From NCBI GenBank assembly GCA_036417435.1, contig CM070902.1:179061945-179125944 (forward strand): a DNA stretch of 64,000 nt, in the 5' to 3' direction. Origin of the DNA: Inia geoffrensis (Eukaryota > Chordata > Mammalia > Artiodactyla > Iniidae). Numbering within the stretch: the first letter of the stretch is position 1; every line of letters starts with the position of its first letter. This document shows positions 21,946 through 33,689 of the stretch, piece by piece. A model generated the notes under the pieces. The model had not been told where the DNA came from, made no database searches, and worked only from the letters and a program-made list of their open reading frames with translations. Position numbers and translations under genes: made by a program.

Positions 21946-23285
21946 GAAATAAGTTTTTGTTTTGAATACCTAAGAAGGTATTTATAGTAAATTATATGCT
22001 CTTGTCTTCACGGAGTGAATGTACTTCTTGTATATGAGCAAATCACTGCCAAATTCTTGGACACTTGATACCTGTGAGTATTTAACACCCTGGCAGATTA
22101 CTCTATAACCATATCTAGTTGTTCATAGAATCTGCCGGTAGTGTCTACTTTGGATTTATCCTAAGGTCTTTGATAAAGACCACAGAAATTAAATTGTGGA
22201 AGTGGACACTGGCACAGTAAGGGGTGTTACCGCCTGCTTTAAGACAAACATTTCAAGTAACACAGATATTTTTGAAAATTTTCTGGAAGACCCACAAGAA
22301 AATATGTTCGGTGAGGATACAGATACTAAAATGTCTCTAAATATTTTCTGTGGAGTTGACACCATTTATCAATAAATCAGCAGAGTGAGAATAAAGACCA
22401 TAAAATTAAAACCATATGACACACAAATGGGACATAGAAATTTTCATTATGAAAGCAAAGCATGATCTCGTTTTCCCTTTTGAATACATAAACATGCGTG
22501 TTACTGTCACCTTTTTTCCTTCTATATTATCCTCTTGGGTTGACAACTGTGATCAATAATTTAAGGACTGAAAAGCAAATTTGCTTGCTATGGGTCGTAA
22601 CATCATGCTAAGTTCCCATGGAGGTGTGGTAGTGGGTGACCTCATTATTCCCTTCTGACTTTGAAAGCAAAACTTCAGCAAATTGCACAACTCAAAGGCA
22701 CGCCCTCAGAATTTGGAATGAAACTGGAAGCCTCAAGGAGATCTTTGCTGAAGGCATCTGCTTTCAATTATGTTGTTTCCAGAGCAGAGAGGGAGGTATC
22801 TGGGCATCGCTGTAGGTTCAGATCTGTCATTATAATCTTCCAACTCTCTGTGTACATGATGGCCACACCATCACAGGACACTCGGACCAGGATACTCTGA
22901 GTCTTTGGAGTCAATCCGGGGAAACGCTAGGAGTCAGTTCCATCCCTTGTCAACTCCTGGGGGTGCCACATGGTAACCCTCCTCATTTTGTACCATTTCA
23001 TTGTTTCAGCTGCCATAACACCTGTCTGAAATGAACAAGATCTTCGTACTCAACTTTCAGATTAGAAAACTTTGGACCTCCTTAGAGGAAATATTCCAGG
23101 CCCCTTCCAACAGTTAGCCAAATATTATTGAGAAGTGAAATACAAACATATAGAAATGGGTTAGGTTATAAAGTGTAGCTTCTTCTGGTTTTGCTCAATG
23201 TGCTTTGAATGCCTTCCTTTGCCTGTGGACTAGACACTTGAGGATACAGCCTTGCATTCCTCACACAGACATCCTTTGAGTTGCC
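21946..23285. other. Repeat-poor unique DNA
   Basis: No repeat is recognised. 22600-22930 has balanced composition and a 79-codon plus ORF (22661-22900) without known motifs. Old conserved regulatory sequence is possible, but no direct evidence is visible. Confidence 0.35.
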
Positions 23286-23465
23286 TCATTTTTTCACATG
23301 GTGCAACTGTTAGCATTTTGGATGGATGATTATTTGTGTTTGTCGTATTGCAAGATATTTAGCATCCCTGGCTTTTATATTCTAAAAACCTACAATATCC
23401 TCTTCCATTCTGTTGGCTACCAAATACACCACACACATTCTTAAGACATGTTCCACCCCAAAAAC
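23286..23465 (-). mobile_element. MER20-like hAT element, minus strand
   Basis: Reversed MER20 order is visible: CAACTGTTAGCATTTTGGAT, then ATGATTATTTGTGTTTGTCG, ATTGCAAGATATTTAGCATC and CCTGGCTTTTATATTC, with a weaker right part. It is non-autonomous and noticeably diverged. Confidence 0.6.
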
Positions 23466-24780
23466 CACTATACTTGAATTTTATTCGGAGATGATTTAAG
23501 TATCATTTCAATAACTAGATAATGTAAAAGTCAAGAGGACATCCTTCCAAAATCTGTTACATCTTGTTCCTGTCTGAGGGGTTTCTCTGTTAACATCTAA
23601 TTCCTTCACCTCTTTTCTCGGCAAGTGTCTCAACTTCATACATAGCAACATGGTTCCCAGAGCAGATGACCTTTTCCTTGAAGACTAAAAATTCCGTGTC
23701 AGTTTCCCGACATAAGACTTTTTATTCTTCCTCTTGCAAAGCTGTCCTTTACTACTTCACTACCCACTAAGTTCCAATTTCCTTCATGAGGCAAGCATTC
23801 AACTCTCTACTAATTCGCAAGCACAGATGAGCAGAGGCCCTGAGTCATCAGGAATTTCCAGTTTGGTTACCAGATCTAACCACTTCCAAGGTACTCTTGT
23901 ATGAATCATTTGTTTTTATTTTCCCATCTCTCATACTTCAGATGTTCCTTCGTAATCATGTCCCCTCAGTTTTATAACAAAAATCTGCATCATACTTTGA
24001 ATGACTGTAGCAGACCACTCCAGACTAAAACAAGACTTGTCTCTTACACCTGAGCAAGGGGAAGCCTTTCTCTGAGTGCCTGCTGTGTCTCAGAGCTTGA
24101 GGACAAACTCAGGTTAGCCAGCTGTGAGACTGCAGGCGTGCCCCTTAGCGGTTCTGACACTGTGTCTCTATTTCAAATGAAGGGCAGGGCAAGGAAGTCC
24201 GTAAAACACCCAGCAGCTCTGTGAGCCAAGACTAAACGCTAATGGAAGTTGAGAAATTTTTGTCTTGTGAAGTTGAAAATGAGGGATATTTGCACGTTAA
24301 ACTCTAGTGTGAGCTTAGATTACACATGGTCCTTGAGTTATGATGAACAGTTTAAGGGATAGAAGAGAACTATTCTAGGACACGTGCTAAAGTAGCTTCT
24401 GTGCTGCACTTCTAGAAGATTCTCTGGATTCTGATTCTTTTCCCAATGCATACTTTGTACAACCTCATTTTGCTGTTGCTCAAGCCCTAGTGTCCATGCA
24501 AACCAGACAAATACCTGGGTGGCACCAAGTGGAGGCCCTCTTTCTTGTGCATTAATCCGGGTTGACCATGGCAATGTATTTCTAAATCAAATTATTCCTA
24601 AATAGGACATAAAACTGAAATGAGGGAAATCAAATGCAAATTAGTCACGTGTTCAGCATTTCAAGTCACTGCCTTTAATCCAGTGTAAAGAGATGAAGTT
24701 TTTCATTTACATATTTTCAACTTATTTACATCTAAGTAGTTAACGTGTTATATCTAGTCTAGTGTATATCTGAGCACACA
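23466..24780. other. Unique DNA, no gene recognised
   Basis: Mixed-composition DNA with no recognised repeat or credible exon. A 78-codon minus ORF at 24338-24574 has no motif that I know. Confidence 0.35.
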
Positions 24781-24792
24781 TTAAAAATATCA

Positions 24793-25112
24793 GGACTTCC
24801 CTGGTGACGCAGTGGTTAAGAATCCGCCTGCCAGTGCAGGGGACACGGGTTTGAGCTCTGGTCCAGGAAGATCCCACATGCCGCGGAGCAACGAAGCCCG
24901 TGAGCTACAACTATTGAGTCTTTGTGCCACAACTACTGAAGCCTACGCGCCTAGAGCCCGTGCTCCACAACAAGAAAAGCCACCACAATGAGAAGCCCGT
25001 GCACCGCAGCAAAGAGTAACCCCTGCTCGCCACAACCAGAGAAAACCTGTGCACAGCAACAAAGACCCAACGCAGCCAAAAAATACATAAATAAACAGAA
25101 CTCTCTGTTAAA

Positions 25113-25130
<18 letters not shown>
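24793..25130 (+). mobile_element. CHR-type SINE, long ~300 bp form
   Basis: It starts GGACTTCCCTGGTGACGCAG and has the A and B boxes, but then carries the longer body lacking in the short copies: repeated CACAACTACTGAAGCC-like units, GAGAAGCCCGTGCACCGCAG and AACAAAGACCCAACGCAGCC. The tail AAAAAATACATAAATAAA is followed by CAGAACTCTCTGTT and a second pure A run (25110-25130). The TSD may be AATATCAG (24785-24792) versus TATATCAG (25176-25183), blurred by the TA repeat. Confidence 0.93.

Positions 25131-25181
<51 letters not shown>
25110..25181. repeat. A20 + (TA)25 microsatellite at a SINE tail
   Basis: A pure A run of about 21 bases changes directly into 25 pure TA units (25131-25180) with no interruption, right before unique flank TCAGTGAAC. 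It extends the SINE tail. Confidence 0.98.
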
Positions 25182-25184
<3 letters not shown>

Positions 25185-25554
25185 TGAACTGTAGGTATGG
25201 CTATAGGGGTATATTTGGAACTACATTCATGACCACAGATTAAATGACATACAAATTTAACTCTATTATTACATTCAAGCTATCCTTGCCATTCCTCCAT
25301 GAAATCCATATATTGTTACGTTCTGTAAATATGAGTTTTGGTTCTGAAGTGTTTCTATTAAAATGTCTTTTACTGAAAAAATGCAAGAAAATGAAGAGAC
25401 ACAATTAAAATAAAATTTGTCAATTCAAAAATTCAGATCTCTTATAACTATGAGGAACTCTATAGGGGATCCGCTTTCTATACGGCAACTGTGTTTTCAA
25501 GTCTTGATTCATTGCATTTGGGGAAGATGATGAAACACCATCAGTTCCTGTGTC
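25182..25554. other. Unique AT-rich DNA
   Basis: No repeat or exon is recognised between the SINE and the L2. Confidence 0.35.
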
Positions 25555-26045
25555 AAACTCTGCGATGACCCCTCATCTTACTCAGAATAAAACCAAAGCA
25601 CTAACAGCAGTCTCCACCACCAGTACCATCTCCGTCCCTGGTTAAGTCATGACCTCACCTGCTTCTCGCCATCCTAGCCACACTGGTCTCCCTGAGATCC
25701 CTCCAACGTCACGCGTGCTCTTGGTTTTGGGCATTGGCCCTGGTTGTTTCCTCTTCCTGAAGCTACTTTCTCTGGCTAACTCTCTCATGCACTGTAAGTA
25801 TTTGCTGTGATATTACCTTTCTGATGAAGATCACCACTGTATTTTTAATGGTAAGCAGTTCCATATCCCAGTTCCCTCAAATCAACCATCAAGATGTAGC
25901 TTACCCTGTTCAATTTTTGACTGCTTTCCATGACATTTAATGGCTTATAAAAATGTCATGTAACTTACTTACGTATTTAGTTGTTTGTGTGTGAATTTTT
26001 GTCTATATCCCCATAGAATATAAATAGCAGAAAGGGCAGAGCTGT

Positions 26046-26368
26046 TGCTGTGATCTGAATGTCTGTGCCCCTCACAAGGGAAGGTGTTGAAATCTTAATG
26101 CTTGGGTGGTGACATTAGTAGGTAGAGTCATTGGGTGATTAGATCATGAGAGTGGAGATGCCCTTATAACAGGGAGCTCCCTTGTACCTGCACCAGGTGA
26201 GGACACAGTGACAGGTCGGCATCTGCAACCTGGAAGGGCTCTCACCCCCCAACCAGCCTCCACCCTGGTCTCAGACTTCCAGTCTCCAAAACTGTGACAG
26301 ATTTCTGTTGTTTACAAGCTACCCTGTTTGTGTTATTTTGTTATAGCCACCTGAACAGGACTAAGACA
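26046..26368 (+). mobile_element. MLT1-type solo LTR inside L2
   Basis: It begins TGCTGTGATCTGAATGTCTGTG and has GGTGTTGAAATCTTAATGC, GGTGATTAGATCATGAGAG, CCAGGTGAGGACACAGTG, CTTCCAGTCTCCAAAACTGTG, and the end TTGTTATAGCCACCTGAACAGGACTAAGACA. These fit a MaLR LTR from TG to CA. It interrupts the L2. Confidence 0.88.
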
Positions 26369-26434
26369 TTTGTTTATCAGTTTTGTTCATTACTGTGTCC
26401 CTATTGCCTAAAATAATGATTAGTTCACGCTAAA

Positions 26435-26515
26435 TAAAGTTGACCCTTGGACAACCCAGGTCTGCTTATAAATGGTTTTGCCCCTAACCCGTGCGTGGTT
26501 CGAGGGTCAACTGTA
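26435..26515 (+). mobile_element. Tigger-like MITE (77 bp) with TA target sites
   Basis: The terminal repeats AAGTTGACCCTTGGACAAC (26437) and TTCGAGGGTCAACTG (ending 26513) are inverted. The inside CCCCTAACCCGTGCGTGGTTC fits the right end of a Tigger element; the middle is deleted. TA duplications lie at 26435-26436 and 26514-26515. It sits in the tail of the L2. Confidence 0.85.
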
Positions 26516-26558
26516 CTCGATAAATAGTTGTTTTTATAGAGGAAGAGCATGATTAGGT

Positions 26559-26586
26559 AATGACGGTGACGATGACGATGGTGATG
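26559..26586. repeat. GAC/GAT-rich short tandem repeat
   Basis: GACGGTGACGATGACGATGG and TGATGAG make up about nine imperfect trinucleotide/hexanucleotide units. Confidence 0.7.
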
Positions 26587-26599
26587 AGCGACTATTCGG

Positions 26600-26745
26600 T
26601 TCTCTACCCTGGGCTAAGAAATTTACTTTCATAATTTACCTAACGTGCCCCCGCCCCCAGATACTATGGCACGTGGATGTTATGATTCTTATTTTATCAA
26701 TGAAAAAAGTGTAACTCGAAAAGCTAAGGTGTTTGTCCTAAATTA
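26600..26745 (+). mobile_element. MIR fragment
   Basis: The order CTGGGCTAAGAAATTTACTTTC, ATAATTTACCTAACG, TTATGATTCTTATTTTATCAATGAAAAAAGTGTAACTCG and AGCTAAGGTGTTTGTCC matches the MIR core (TCTAAGCACTTTACATG, TATTATCCCCATTTTACAGATGAG). It is strongly diverged. Confidence 0.55.
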
Positions 26746-27444
26746 CACACCTGATAAACTATTGAGGTGGTACTGTCATATTCCAAGCACTATGCTCTTA
26801 TCCTCCACAATGCTATCATTCCTAAAACCATAATTTCGGTCAGTTAATTTTATACTTGCTTTGACCTCTAACCAATAAGGGAAATACATTTCTTTTATAT
26901 GGTCAGTATATTGATTAAGCTGTACTGAGGTATGTTATACGTCTTTTAACTAAGCCATTTGATTTTTAGAGGCTTTGTTATTCCGGCCCTTGAACTCGTG
27001 AATCATTTGTTCCCCATCTATTCACTTTATAATACTCTGTGAATTAATTGTTAAGGATATCTTGTGAAAGTCCATCAGGACAAATGCAGTATTTGGACAT
27101 GAAACATGGAGAGTGAGAGTGAAAACTTTTATTAACTCATCTTGCCTGATAAATCAAAATCACGAGTAAAACAGTTGTGGGACAGGAGGAGGGAACAATA
27201 TTGTCAAGGGCAAAAGCATAAAAGTCTAAAGATTCCAAGAGACTAAGTTAAAAAGAAAACAAGCAAGGCATACAGTAGTTATTGTCAACAAGGGTGCATG
27301 TTTTGAAGAGTGGAGGCGGAGAATAAGAAAAGAAAATGGTGAGTACAATTAAGCAGACGGGAACCCACAGTCCCCATCTGTTCTGAAACCCACAGCTGTT
27401 CAGGGCACGGGCTCTTTTCCATTTTTGCTCATTTCCAAGTTGGT

Positions 27445-27530
27445 GATAAAAATAGTACCTGCCTCAAAGAGCTGCTTAGAGACTAAAATGAGTTTCTACA
27501 TTTAAAATGATTAGAAAACAGTGTTTTCTA
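27445..27530 (+). mobile_element. MIR fragment
   Basis: AAAAATAGTACCTGCCTCAA and AGAGCTGCTTAGAGACTAAAATGAG with ATTAGAAAACAGTG fits the MIR 3' half (ATAGTACCTACCTCATAGGG, GAGGATTAAATGAG). Confidence 0.6.
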
Positions 27531-29519
27531 TGACCATTTGTATGATTTTGATGGACAGAAATGTTATCTTTCATTACTTTCCTCTTATGGAAATCCATTA
27601 TTCATGGATGATTTGATCTGAAGATCTACTTAGAAATAGGAAGACTCCAATTCTAGTCAATTTAATACTGTTATCTTTCCTTCTTCCCCTTCTCTTTTCC
27701 CTCTGTAGCATCCGGGCACAGGAAACTTATAGCATCATGATGGAGAAAGGAATAGTCTCTCACCTGAATACTGTCTGCCAGGTCTTAGCGGGCCTTCGCA
27801 CCTCACCCCTCCTGGCCCTTAGGGGTGTGTTAGCATCCATACAAGTATCCATGGTCCCAGAAGGGCTACATTTCCCACCCTCTGCCTCCCCTTCATCCAG
27901 AGCACCCGCTCATCATTGGAGCCCCAGAAATGACTGCGTTTCCTGCACGCCATGAGCAGGAGGTCAGGAGGGTTAATCCAGGATTATCTCTGGCTAATCA
28001 CACAGCCACCAACAGGGCTCATGGGGCCACTGCGCCCACTGAGTGGTGACTGCACCTCAAAGCTACTAGTGAGAAGCAGTACTGGGGTCCTCACCGTCTT
28101 CATATGCCCCTCAATCTGTGCTTTTGTTGCCCCACCCTGCCACCTTGACCAAAGCCTGGGTGAGGTCGGTACCGAATCTTATCTCAGAACCAGACAGCAC
28201 CTACCTGGCTTCACTCCTTTAAAATCTACCAGGAGTACTTTTCTTACGTGGAAAGAACTTCCCTTACATTGTATCTTGCATTTTCTACCTCCTGTGGCTA
28301 ATAATTAAACTCAACCACAAAAAACAATCCTCAGGCAGTCAATCAGATTTAGATTTTGAAACTTCATAAGAAGCATTTAGGTGTACAAATCTTTCTTCCG
28401 CTCTTTAAGTCCTCAGTTGAACACTGACCCCTCCGTCTGGCCTTAATTGTAGAGAGCGCTGGGTGACAGTCATTGTTGGGACTCAAAGATACACAGGATG
28501 TTAAATTCAGAAATGATTTAACGCTTTGCAAGAGTAAGAAAAGGGAAGTAAACTTACATTTGCTAAGTGACTGTTACTATTTCTCAGACGAGTGTTAGCC
28601 AGTATCATGGAAAATTCAATGTTTATCAAAAAGTCATAGAGTGAATTAAAAGTCGCCTTTTTACGCTGAGTGCAGGCTTTGATCCTCTGTCAAGAGCAGC
28701 TCTAGGCACAGCATGCTGCTTCCTGTACTCTCCTCTTCCATCCCAGCAACATCTTGTGACTCACATATAGCCACAGGTCACAGCTCTGTCCCCAGAGACA
28801 GCCTCTCGTTAGGCCTTTGGTTCCATGTCTCTTTGCTCTGAATCAGTGTCCAAGTCTAAGCACTCAGAAAGGAAATCTACTTGCTCCCTCCTTCCCCTAT
28901 TGTTTAAACGATTGCATAGTAGAAGGCAGTAGCCAATTATTTAATACTGTCCCCTTTAAAGCTTTAACTGTTTTTCCTCTGTCTATATATTGAAGTTCTT
29001 TATACTGTACAGATCATACAGTCTAGTCTTTATCTGTACCCTTCAGATAATATAACCTAGACCCACTTACTTTCACAAAGGGACAGCTCTAGTAATCAGA
29101 AAGAAAAAAGATTGTTTTCAAAAAACTAATTCAGCAAAAATGTTTGTCAAAATCATTCAACATTTCCCTGCTTTTAACCTTCCTTTCTTACTTCCTAGAA
29201 TCCACAGGTGTGCCAGGGACCCCGATCTTGCAATTAAGAACCTAACAACATAAAACCTAGTGTTTAAAATGTGTGAGGCCTATGGTCTTGTAGAATTCCA
29301 CATATTATTTACTATAAAAATGTACCTGTTAGAACGTATACATTCTGTTATGTCAGATGATTTCCTCATTTAACTCAGTCAAAATGCCGTGGAAATTCTG
29401 CAGTTTCACACCTCTTCTTGGACCAATCCAGCCCACAGTCAAATCTGTACTCTTATTTGCTTGTAAGACTCTAGACCTTATAATTGCTCAAGTCTATTTA
29501 GCGCATTTCCATACAAGCC
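27531..29519. other. Unassigned, mostly unique DNA
   Basis: 27715-28310 has balanced composition and two abutting plus-strand ORFs (27737-27955 of 72 codons and 27952-28308 of 118 codons, overlapping by 4 bases). Neither has a motif that I recognise, and the second may be an unrecognised repeat. 28310-29519 shows no repeat or exon that I can support. Confidence 0.35.
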
Positions 29520-29520
29520 G

Positions 29521-29965
29521 TGATGGTTAATTTTATGTAGTAATTTAGCTGGCGCACAAGGAGCCCAGATATTTGGTTAAACATGGCTGTGGGTGTGAGA
29601 GTGGGTTTCTCGATGAGATAAACTTTTAAATCTGTAGACTGTCATCCCCCATGTGGCAGGTTGGTCTCGTCTAATCCCTGGAAGGCCTGAATAGAACAAA
29701 AAGGCAGAGTGAGGGAGGGTTTACTCTCTCTGCCTGTCTTCAAGCTGAGGTTTCTGCCTTCTCCTACCTTCAGACTAGGGCACAGGGTAGAATTTACACC
29801 ATCAGCACTCCTGAGTCGCCAGCTGCAGACATGGGGACTTCTCAGCCTCCATAACTGAATAGGCCAACCCCTTACGATAAATCAATCCCTCTAGATATAG
29901 AGATACGGATATATACATATATAAATTCTTCTTCTGTTTCTCTGGAGAACTCAGACTAAAACAAA
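29521..29965 (+). mobile_element. MLT2-type (ERVL) solo LTR
   Basis: It begins TGATGGTTAATTTTATGTAG and has AGCCCAGATATTTGGTTAAAC, TTCTCGATGAGATAAAC, AAGGCCTGAATAGAACAAAAAGG, ATTTACACCATCAGCACTCC, GGGACTTCTCAGCCTCCATAA, and the end TTCTGTTTCTCTGGAGAACTCAGACTAAAACA. This is the MLT2 order. No internal ERVL sequence adjoins it. The TATATA-rich stretch at 29898-29925 is part of it. Confidence 0.85.
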
Positions 29966-30939
29966 TATTGAACCACGGGATTCAGGATTCTCTTTCTCGT
30001 TACCCCAACTAACTAGTATGCTGTGGGGTACCTTTAGGACCAGCTACCAGTGCATTAACGCACACTGCATGCAATGTGTTTTGAAGATATATACGCTTTT
30101 ATGGTGACAAGAGTTTACAGAGAAAGTAAGACTAGATTAATACCTGAGGGTGTAGACAGATGATTGTGAGTGTAATATCTTTAGCGGGGATTGTCTAAAG
30201 CTACTTGGGAAAAGAAAACAGATATGCTTGGAGCAGGACATTGTGCTCCACAGGAGGACTTGTACTGCCAAGGGGAGACCTAGGAATGGTTGTTGCCCAC
30301 CCGTGAAGGGGAAAGATTATAAAGGCAGGAAGAGAAGATGTGAGGCTTTATAAAGTAAAAGTTTACCTGCTTTAAGCTATTTCCTAGGACCATCCTGGTG
30401 AGAGCTGTCCTCCGTGAGCTGATCATTTCACTCCATTATATTAAACTGTACAATGGTCTGCCAGATCCCCAGTCATAATCTACCCACACTCAGTATGATT
30501 ATCTGGTGTAGGAAGCCCATGGAAAACACAGGCAGTCATGTCTAGGAAAACATGGAAATCGAAGCGTACTTATTCTGTAGTCAAAGCTATTTACTAGTGG
30601 CAAGTAAATTCTTGGGGTCATTGTGAATAAAGAAAGAAACTGAGAATTTGAGAATCGGATTAAGATGGAAATGAACTTTCAAAATTGAGAGAAACCTGAC
30701 CTAGACAGAAGGTTGGCGCTTTCTGAGAGGAGTAATGTGCAGCCCTGGTCACTTGCGGCTAGTCAGATGGGGGTCACACGTGACCCCAGCTTCAGCCACT
30801 GCCCCGCCCGCTCCGAGCTCCGCCCACTAAGCAATCCTCTCACCCACGATTCCTAACCACACCTTCAGGGTCAGAGATGGGAAAGGTTCAAGTTTTCAGT
30901 GTGACTCAGGATCAGGGTGTGTATTCATCTTTTGCAAAC
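29966..30939. other. Unique DNA with a small GC-box-rich islet
   Basis: No repeat is recognised. 30770-30830 contains CCCCGCCCGCTCCGAGCTCCGCCCAC, with two GC-box-like sites, in otherwise ordinary DNA. It is too short for a CpG island. Confidence 0.35.
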
Positions 30940-31203
30940 TCCTTGATAATAAAAATAGGTACGGGGTAGCAGGGAGGGGTAAATTGGGAGATTTGGATTG
31001 ACATGTGCACACTGCTGTATATAAGTAGATAACTAATAAGGACCCGCTGGATAACACGGGGAACTCTACCCAGTACTCTGTAATGACCTATATGGGAAAA
31101 GAATCTAAAAATGGGTGGATACACGTATTTGTATAACTGAGTCACTTTGCTGTGCACCTAAAACTAACACAACTATAGTCCAATAAAGATCAATTTTAAA
31201 AAT
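30940..31203 (+). mobile_element. L1 3' UTR end, plus strand
   Basis: L1MA-type 3' end: GGGAGGGGTAAATTGGGAGATTTGG, TGGATAACACGGGGAACTCTACC, AATGACCTATATGGGAAAAGAATC, TATAACTGAGTCACTTTGCTGTG and AACACAACTATAGTCCAATAAAG, then a short A-rich end. The 81-codon minus ORF is its shadow. Confidence 0.9.
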
Positions 31204-31454
31204 TAGGCACAGATTTAGAGCCTGAATTTCAATGACAGAAAGATGACTACGATAACAGCTCATCAAAACGGCAGCCTCACGTCACTGTGTGAGCACATCT
31301 TGTAGTTCTTCCCCGAGAAACGCCTTCTGTCGTGCTCAGAACAGCACAGAAATTGCTTCTCAAAAGACTTCCTTGTCTCTCAAATCTGAGCTAACTCTTC
31401 CTCAGGCGTATATAACACAACACAAGATACAAATGCTGATTTAATACTTCTCTC
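31204..31454. other. Unique DNA
   Basis: No repeat or exon is recognised. Confidence 0.35.
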
Positions 31455-31570
31455 CACTAGGAGATGGGCCCTCTGTTCAGGCACAGAGCAGATTTTACTA
31501 GCCTATATACTGCCCGCACCTAGCATGACACCCATCAAATAATGGGTGCTCAAAAAAATGTATGGCATAG
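31455..31570 (+). mobile_element. L2 3' end fragment
   Basis: CCACTAGGAGATGGGCCCTC, CAGATTTTACTAGCCTATATACTG, CCGCACCTAGCATGACACCC and AATAATGGGTGCTCAAAAAAATG follow the L2 3' end order (ACTAGAATGTAAGCTCC, AGCGCCTAGAACAGTGCCTGG, TAGTAGGCGCTCAATAAAT). Confidence 0.65.
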
Positions 31571-33689
31571 TGATTACATAAAAAATCTCTACTAAAAATA
31601 GCTCTTAATTCACCAGGATTGAGCTGCTGAATTCGAAAGGATTTACTTACTGAACAGTGACTTCAGAAATACCTATTTACTCGCCTTTGGTAAAGCGAAT
31701 AAGCAAGCATGTAATATTCATTTAGCTCTAGTTTAGCCTGAAATATTACAGACATTGGTGAAAACATGTACAACTGGTATATCTCATGTATGAAAATATG
31801 AATTAGGATTGTGTCAAGTAGGAAAAAACAACGCAAATTCCCATCACTAAGAACATTCAAGTCCTTCATTTGAATTTTCTTTAATTCTCCTTGGGTTATG
31901 TTACAGGAAAATATTTAGATGGGTTTTTGCTATTTAAAACTAAAATTAAAACTTCTACACAGAGCTTTCTGCCCTGAAATGACCATGTTGTTTCTTATGC
32001 TTTATTGAAAATTGACAGCTTATCAACAACCTCATCACAATCCAACCTGGTAATTGGCTAAACATTCCTCGGGCTCTAACTCCAGAAAACTATGGCCTCC
32101 TGGTAGCATTGCTTCATTCATTACTTGCAAAAAATAGCAGGAGACCAACTGTTCATAACACTTGGACACTATTTCTAAGGCCAAATCCTACTCACAAAGA
32201 TACTATAGCATTAACAAAAGCAATTCTGTACATTTGACGGAAATTTCCTTTTAAAAAGGTGCTTATACACATACTCCGTTTTGAACCTGATTCTCAGACA
32301 CACATAATGGTGAGGGCTAGAATTGTTCCTCCTAAATTATAGGGTTTTTTAAAAGTCTGTTTCTCAAAATCGGTAAATTATTTCAGCTTAGAAAGCCCAC
32401 AGAGAAATATGTGGAACTGTTAATGAAACCCACACCTTCACTCCAAACTACTCTGAGCAGAAATGGAAGCTACTAAGGATGGTTGGAGACAACCCTTCTC
32501 TTCATAGTCTAAATTCAGAGATGCTACTTAGCAAAGCCAAAGCTAAATGCTATACTATCTAAAAGCCACACAAGAATAACACCGTAAAGCTAGTATAATA
32601 AATGTGTTTGTTGAATTATGGTTCAAATGTGGGATTTTCACCTCAATTATCCTTAATCCTGGCACCTCAAAGGCTCTCCTTTTTTCCTTTTAATATTTTA
32701 ATCAGGGATCCCGTTTGAGCTGGAATTTTGAAAGGCTCAGAACTATTCTTGCCTTGACACAAAACTTTGGGTTTTTGTTATGACTATAACAAGTAATGTT
32801 TTCATAATCCTCCGTTTCAGAGTTGAGCTGTGAAAAGTAGCTTTTGATATTTGGTATTATTCTTTGCTTTCTTTTTCGGCGATTGATCCCGGCACCCTGG
32901 AGTGTTTTTTCAAAGACTGTAGCGATAGCAAAACCTCCCAGAGTTTGGCTACTGATTTAGAGCAAAAGGGCTGGATATTCTCTGGGTAATTCTGTAGTTT
33001 CTCAACGTTAACTTTGTTTGGTTAGATTTTCTTTCTTAATTAATTAATTCTAAATATGAAAACATTTCATTAATATGTGATGCTAACAAAGAAAAAGGCA
33101 GACACTATACATAATCTTAAGTGAGTCTAGTAGCAAAAGTTGAACTGGTCAAAACACCGATTTCTAATTTAAAAGATGTACTGACTCCAATGCACCTAGA
33201 ATTGGAAAAGAAAACAAAAGCCTGTTATCCTTAACTCAAAGCATTTCCCACAATAGTGCATTGCTCTACGAACCTAGTTTAAGTTTCACCTAAACTTATA
33301 TTATACGACTTTATTTTTCTTGATATAGTTGTTTGGCTTAATTATCACTGACTATCATTTTTATCACCCTATTTACTTAACAAAAGAATTATGATAAACT
33401 ACCTCTGTTTAGTGAGTTTTAGGGTCATTTCCTTAGGGGAAAATAAAAAAGAGAAATGGATTATATCTTGAAAAGATGTAGGACTAATTGTGTATGCATA
33501 TATTTTATGAAAATGTTTATTTGCAATTTATTTCTTAGTTGATCTAATCCTTAATCTTAGATGTGTCCAAGCTAACGTAAGATAAAAAATTAAAAATTAT
33601 AGTAAAATATAAATGAATTTATCTCAAACAAAATTAGTAACGTCAAGTAAACTGAGCACATTATGTATAGAAACTCATTTATACCTTTA
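31571..33689. other. 2.1 kb repeat-poor AT-rich block
   Basis: This is the longest stretch near the middle of the window in which I recognise no mobile element. It has homeodomain-like TAATTAATTAATT at 33037-33051 and otherwise featureless AT-rich sequence. There is no long ORF. It could be a conserved or a simply old unique segment. Confidence 0.4.

Larger units (their letters stand above)
25555..26540 (+). mobile_element. L2 LINE 3' region split by two insertions
   Basis: L2 blocks appear in order: TCTTACTCAGAATAAAACCAAAG, AGCCACACTGGTCTCC, TTTCCTCTTCCTGAAGC, and CCATAGAATATAAATAGCAG with GGGCAGAGCTGT up to 26045. The L2 resumes after the LTR with CAGTTTTGTTCATTACTGTG, TCCCTATTGCCTAAAATAAT and TTAGTTCACGCTAAA (to 26434), and again after the MITE with CTCGATAAATAGTTG. 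Removing both insertions restores a continuous L2 3' end. Confidence 0.8.

Noticed and set aside
24793..25100. tRNA gene suggested by A and B boxes
   Set aside because: The boxes belong to the tRNA-derived head of a SINE; the cloverleaf is not maintained beyond it.
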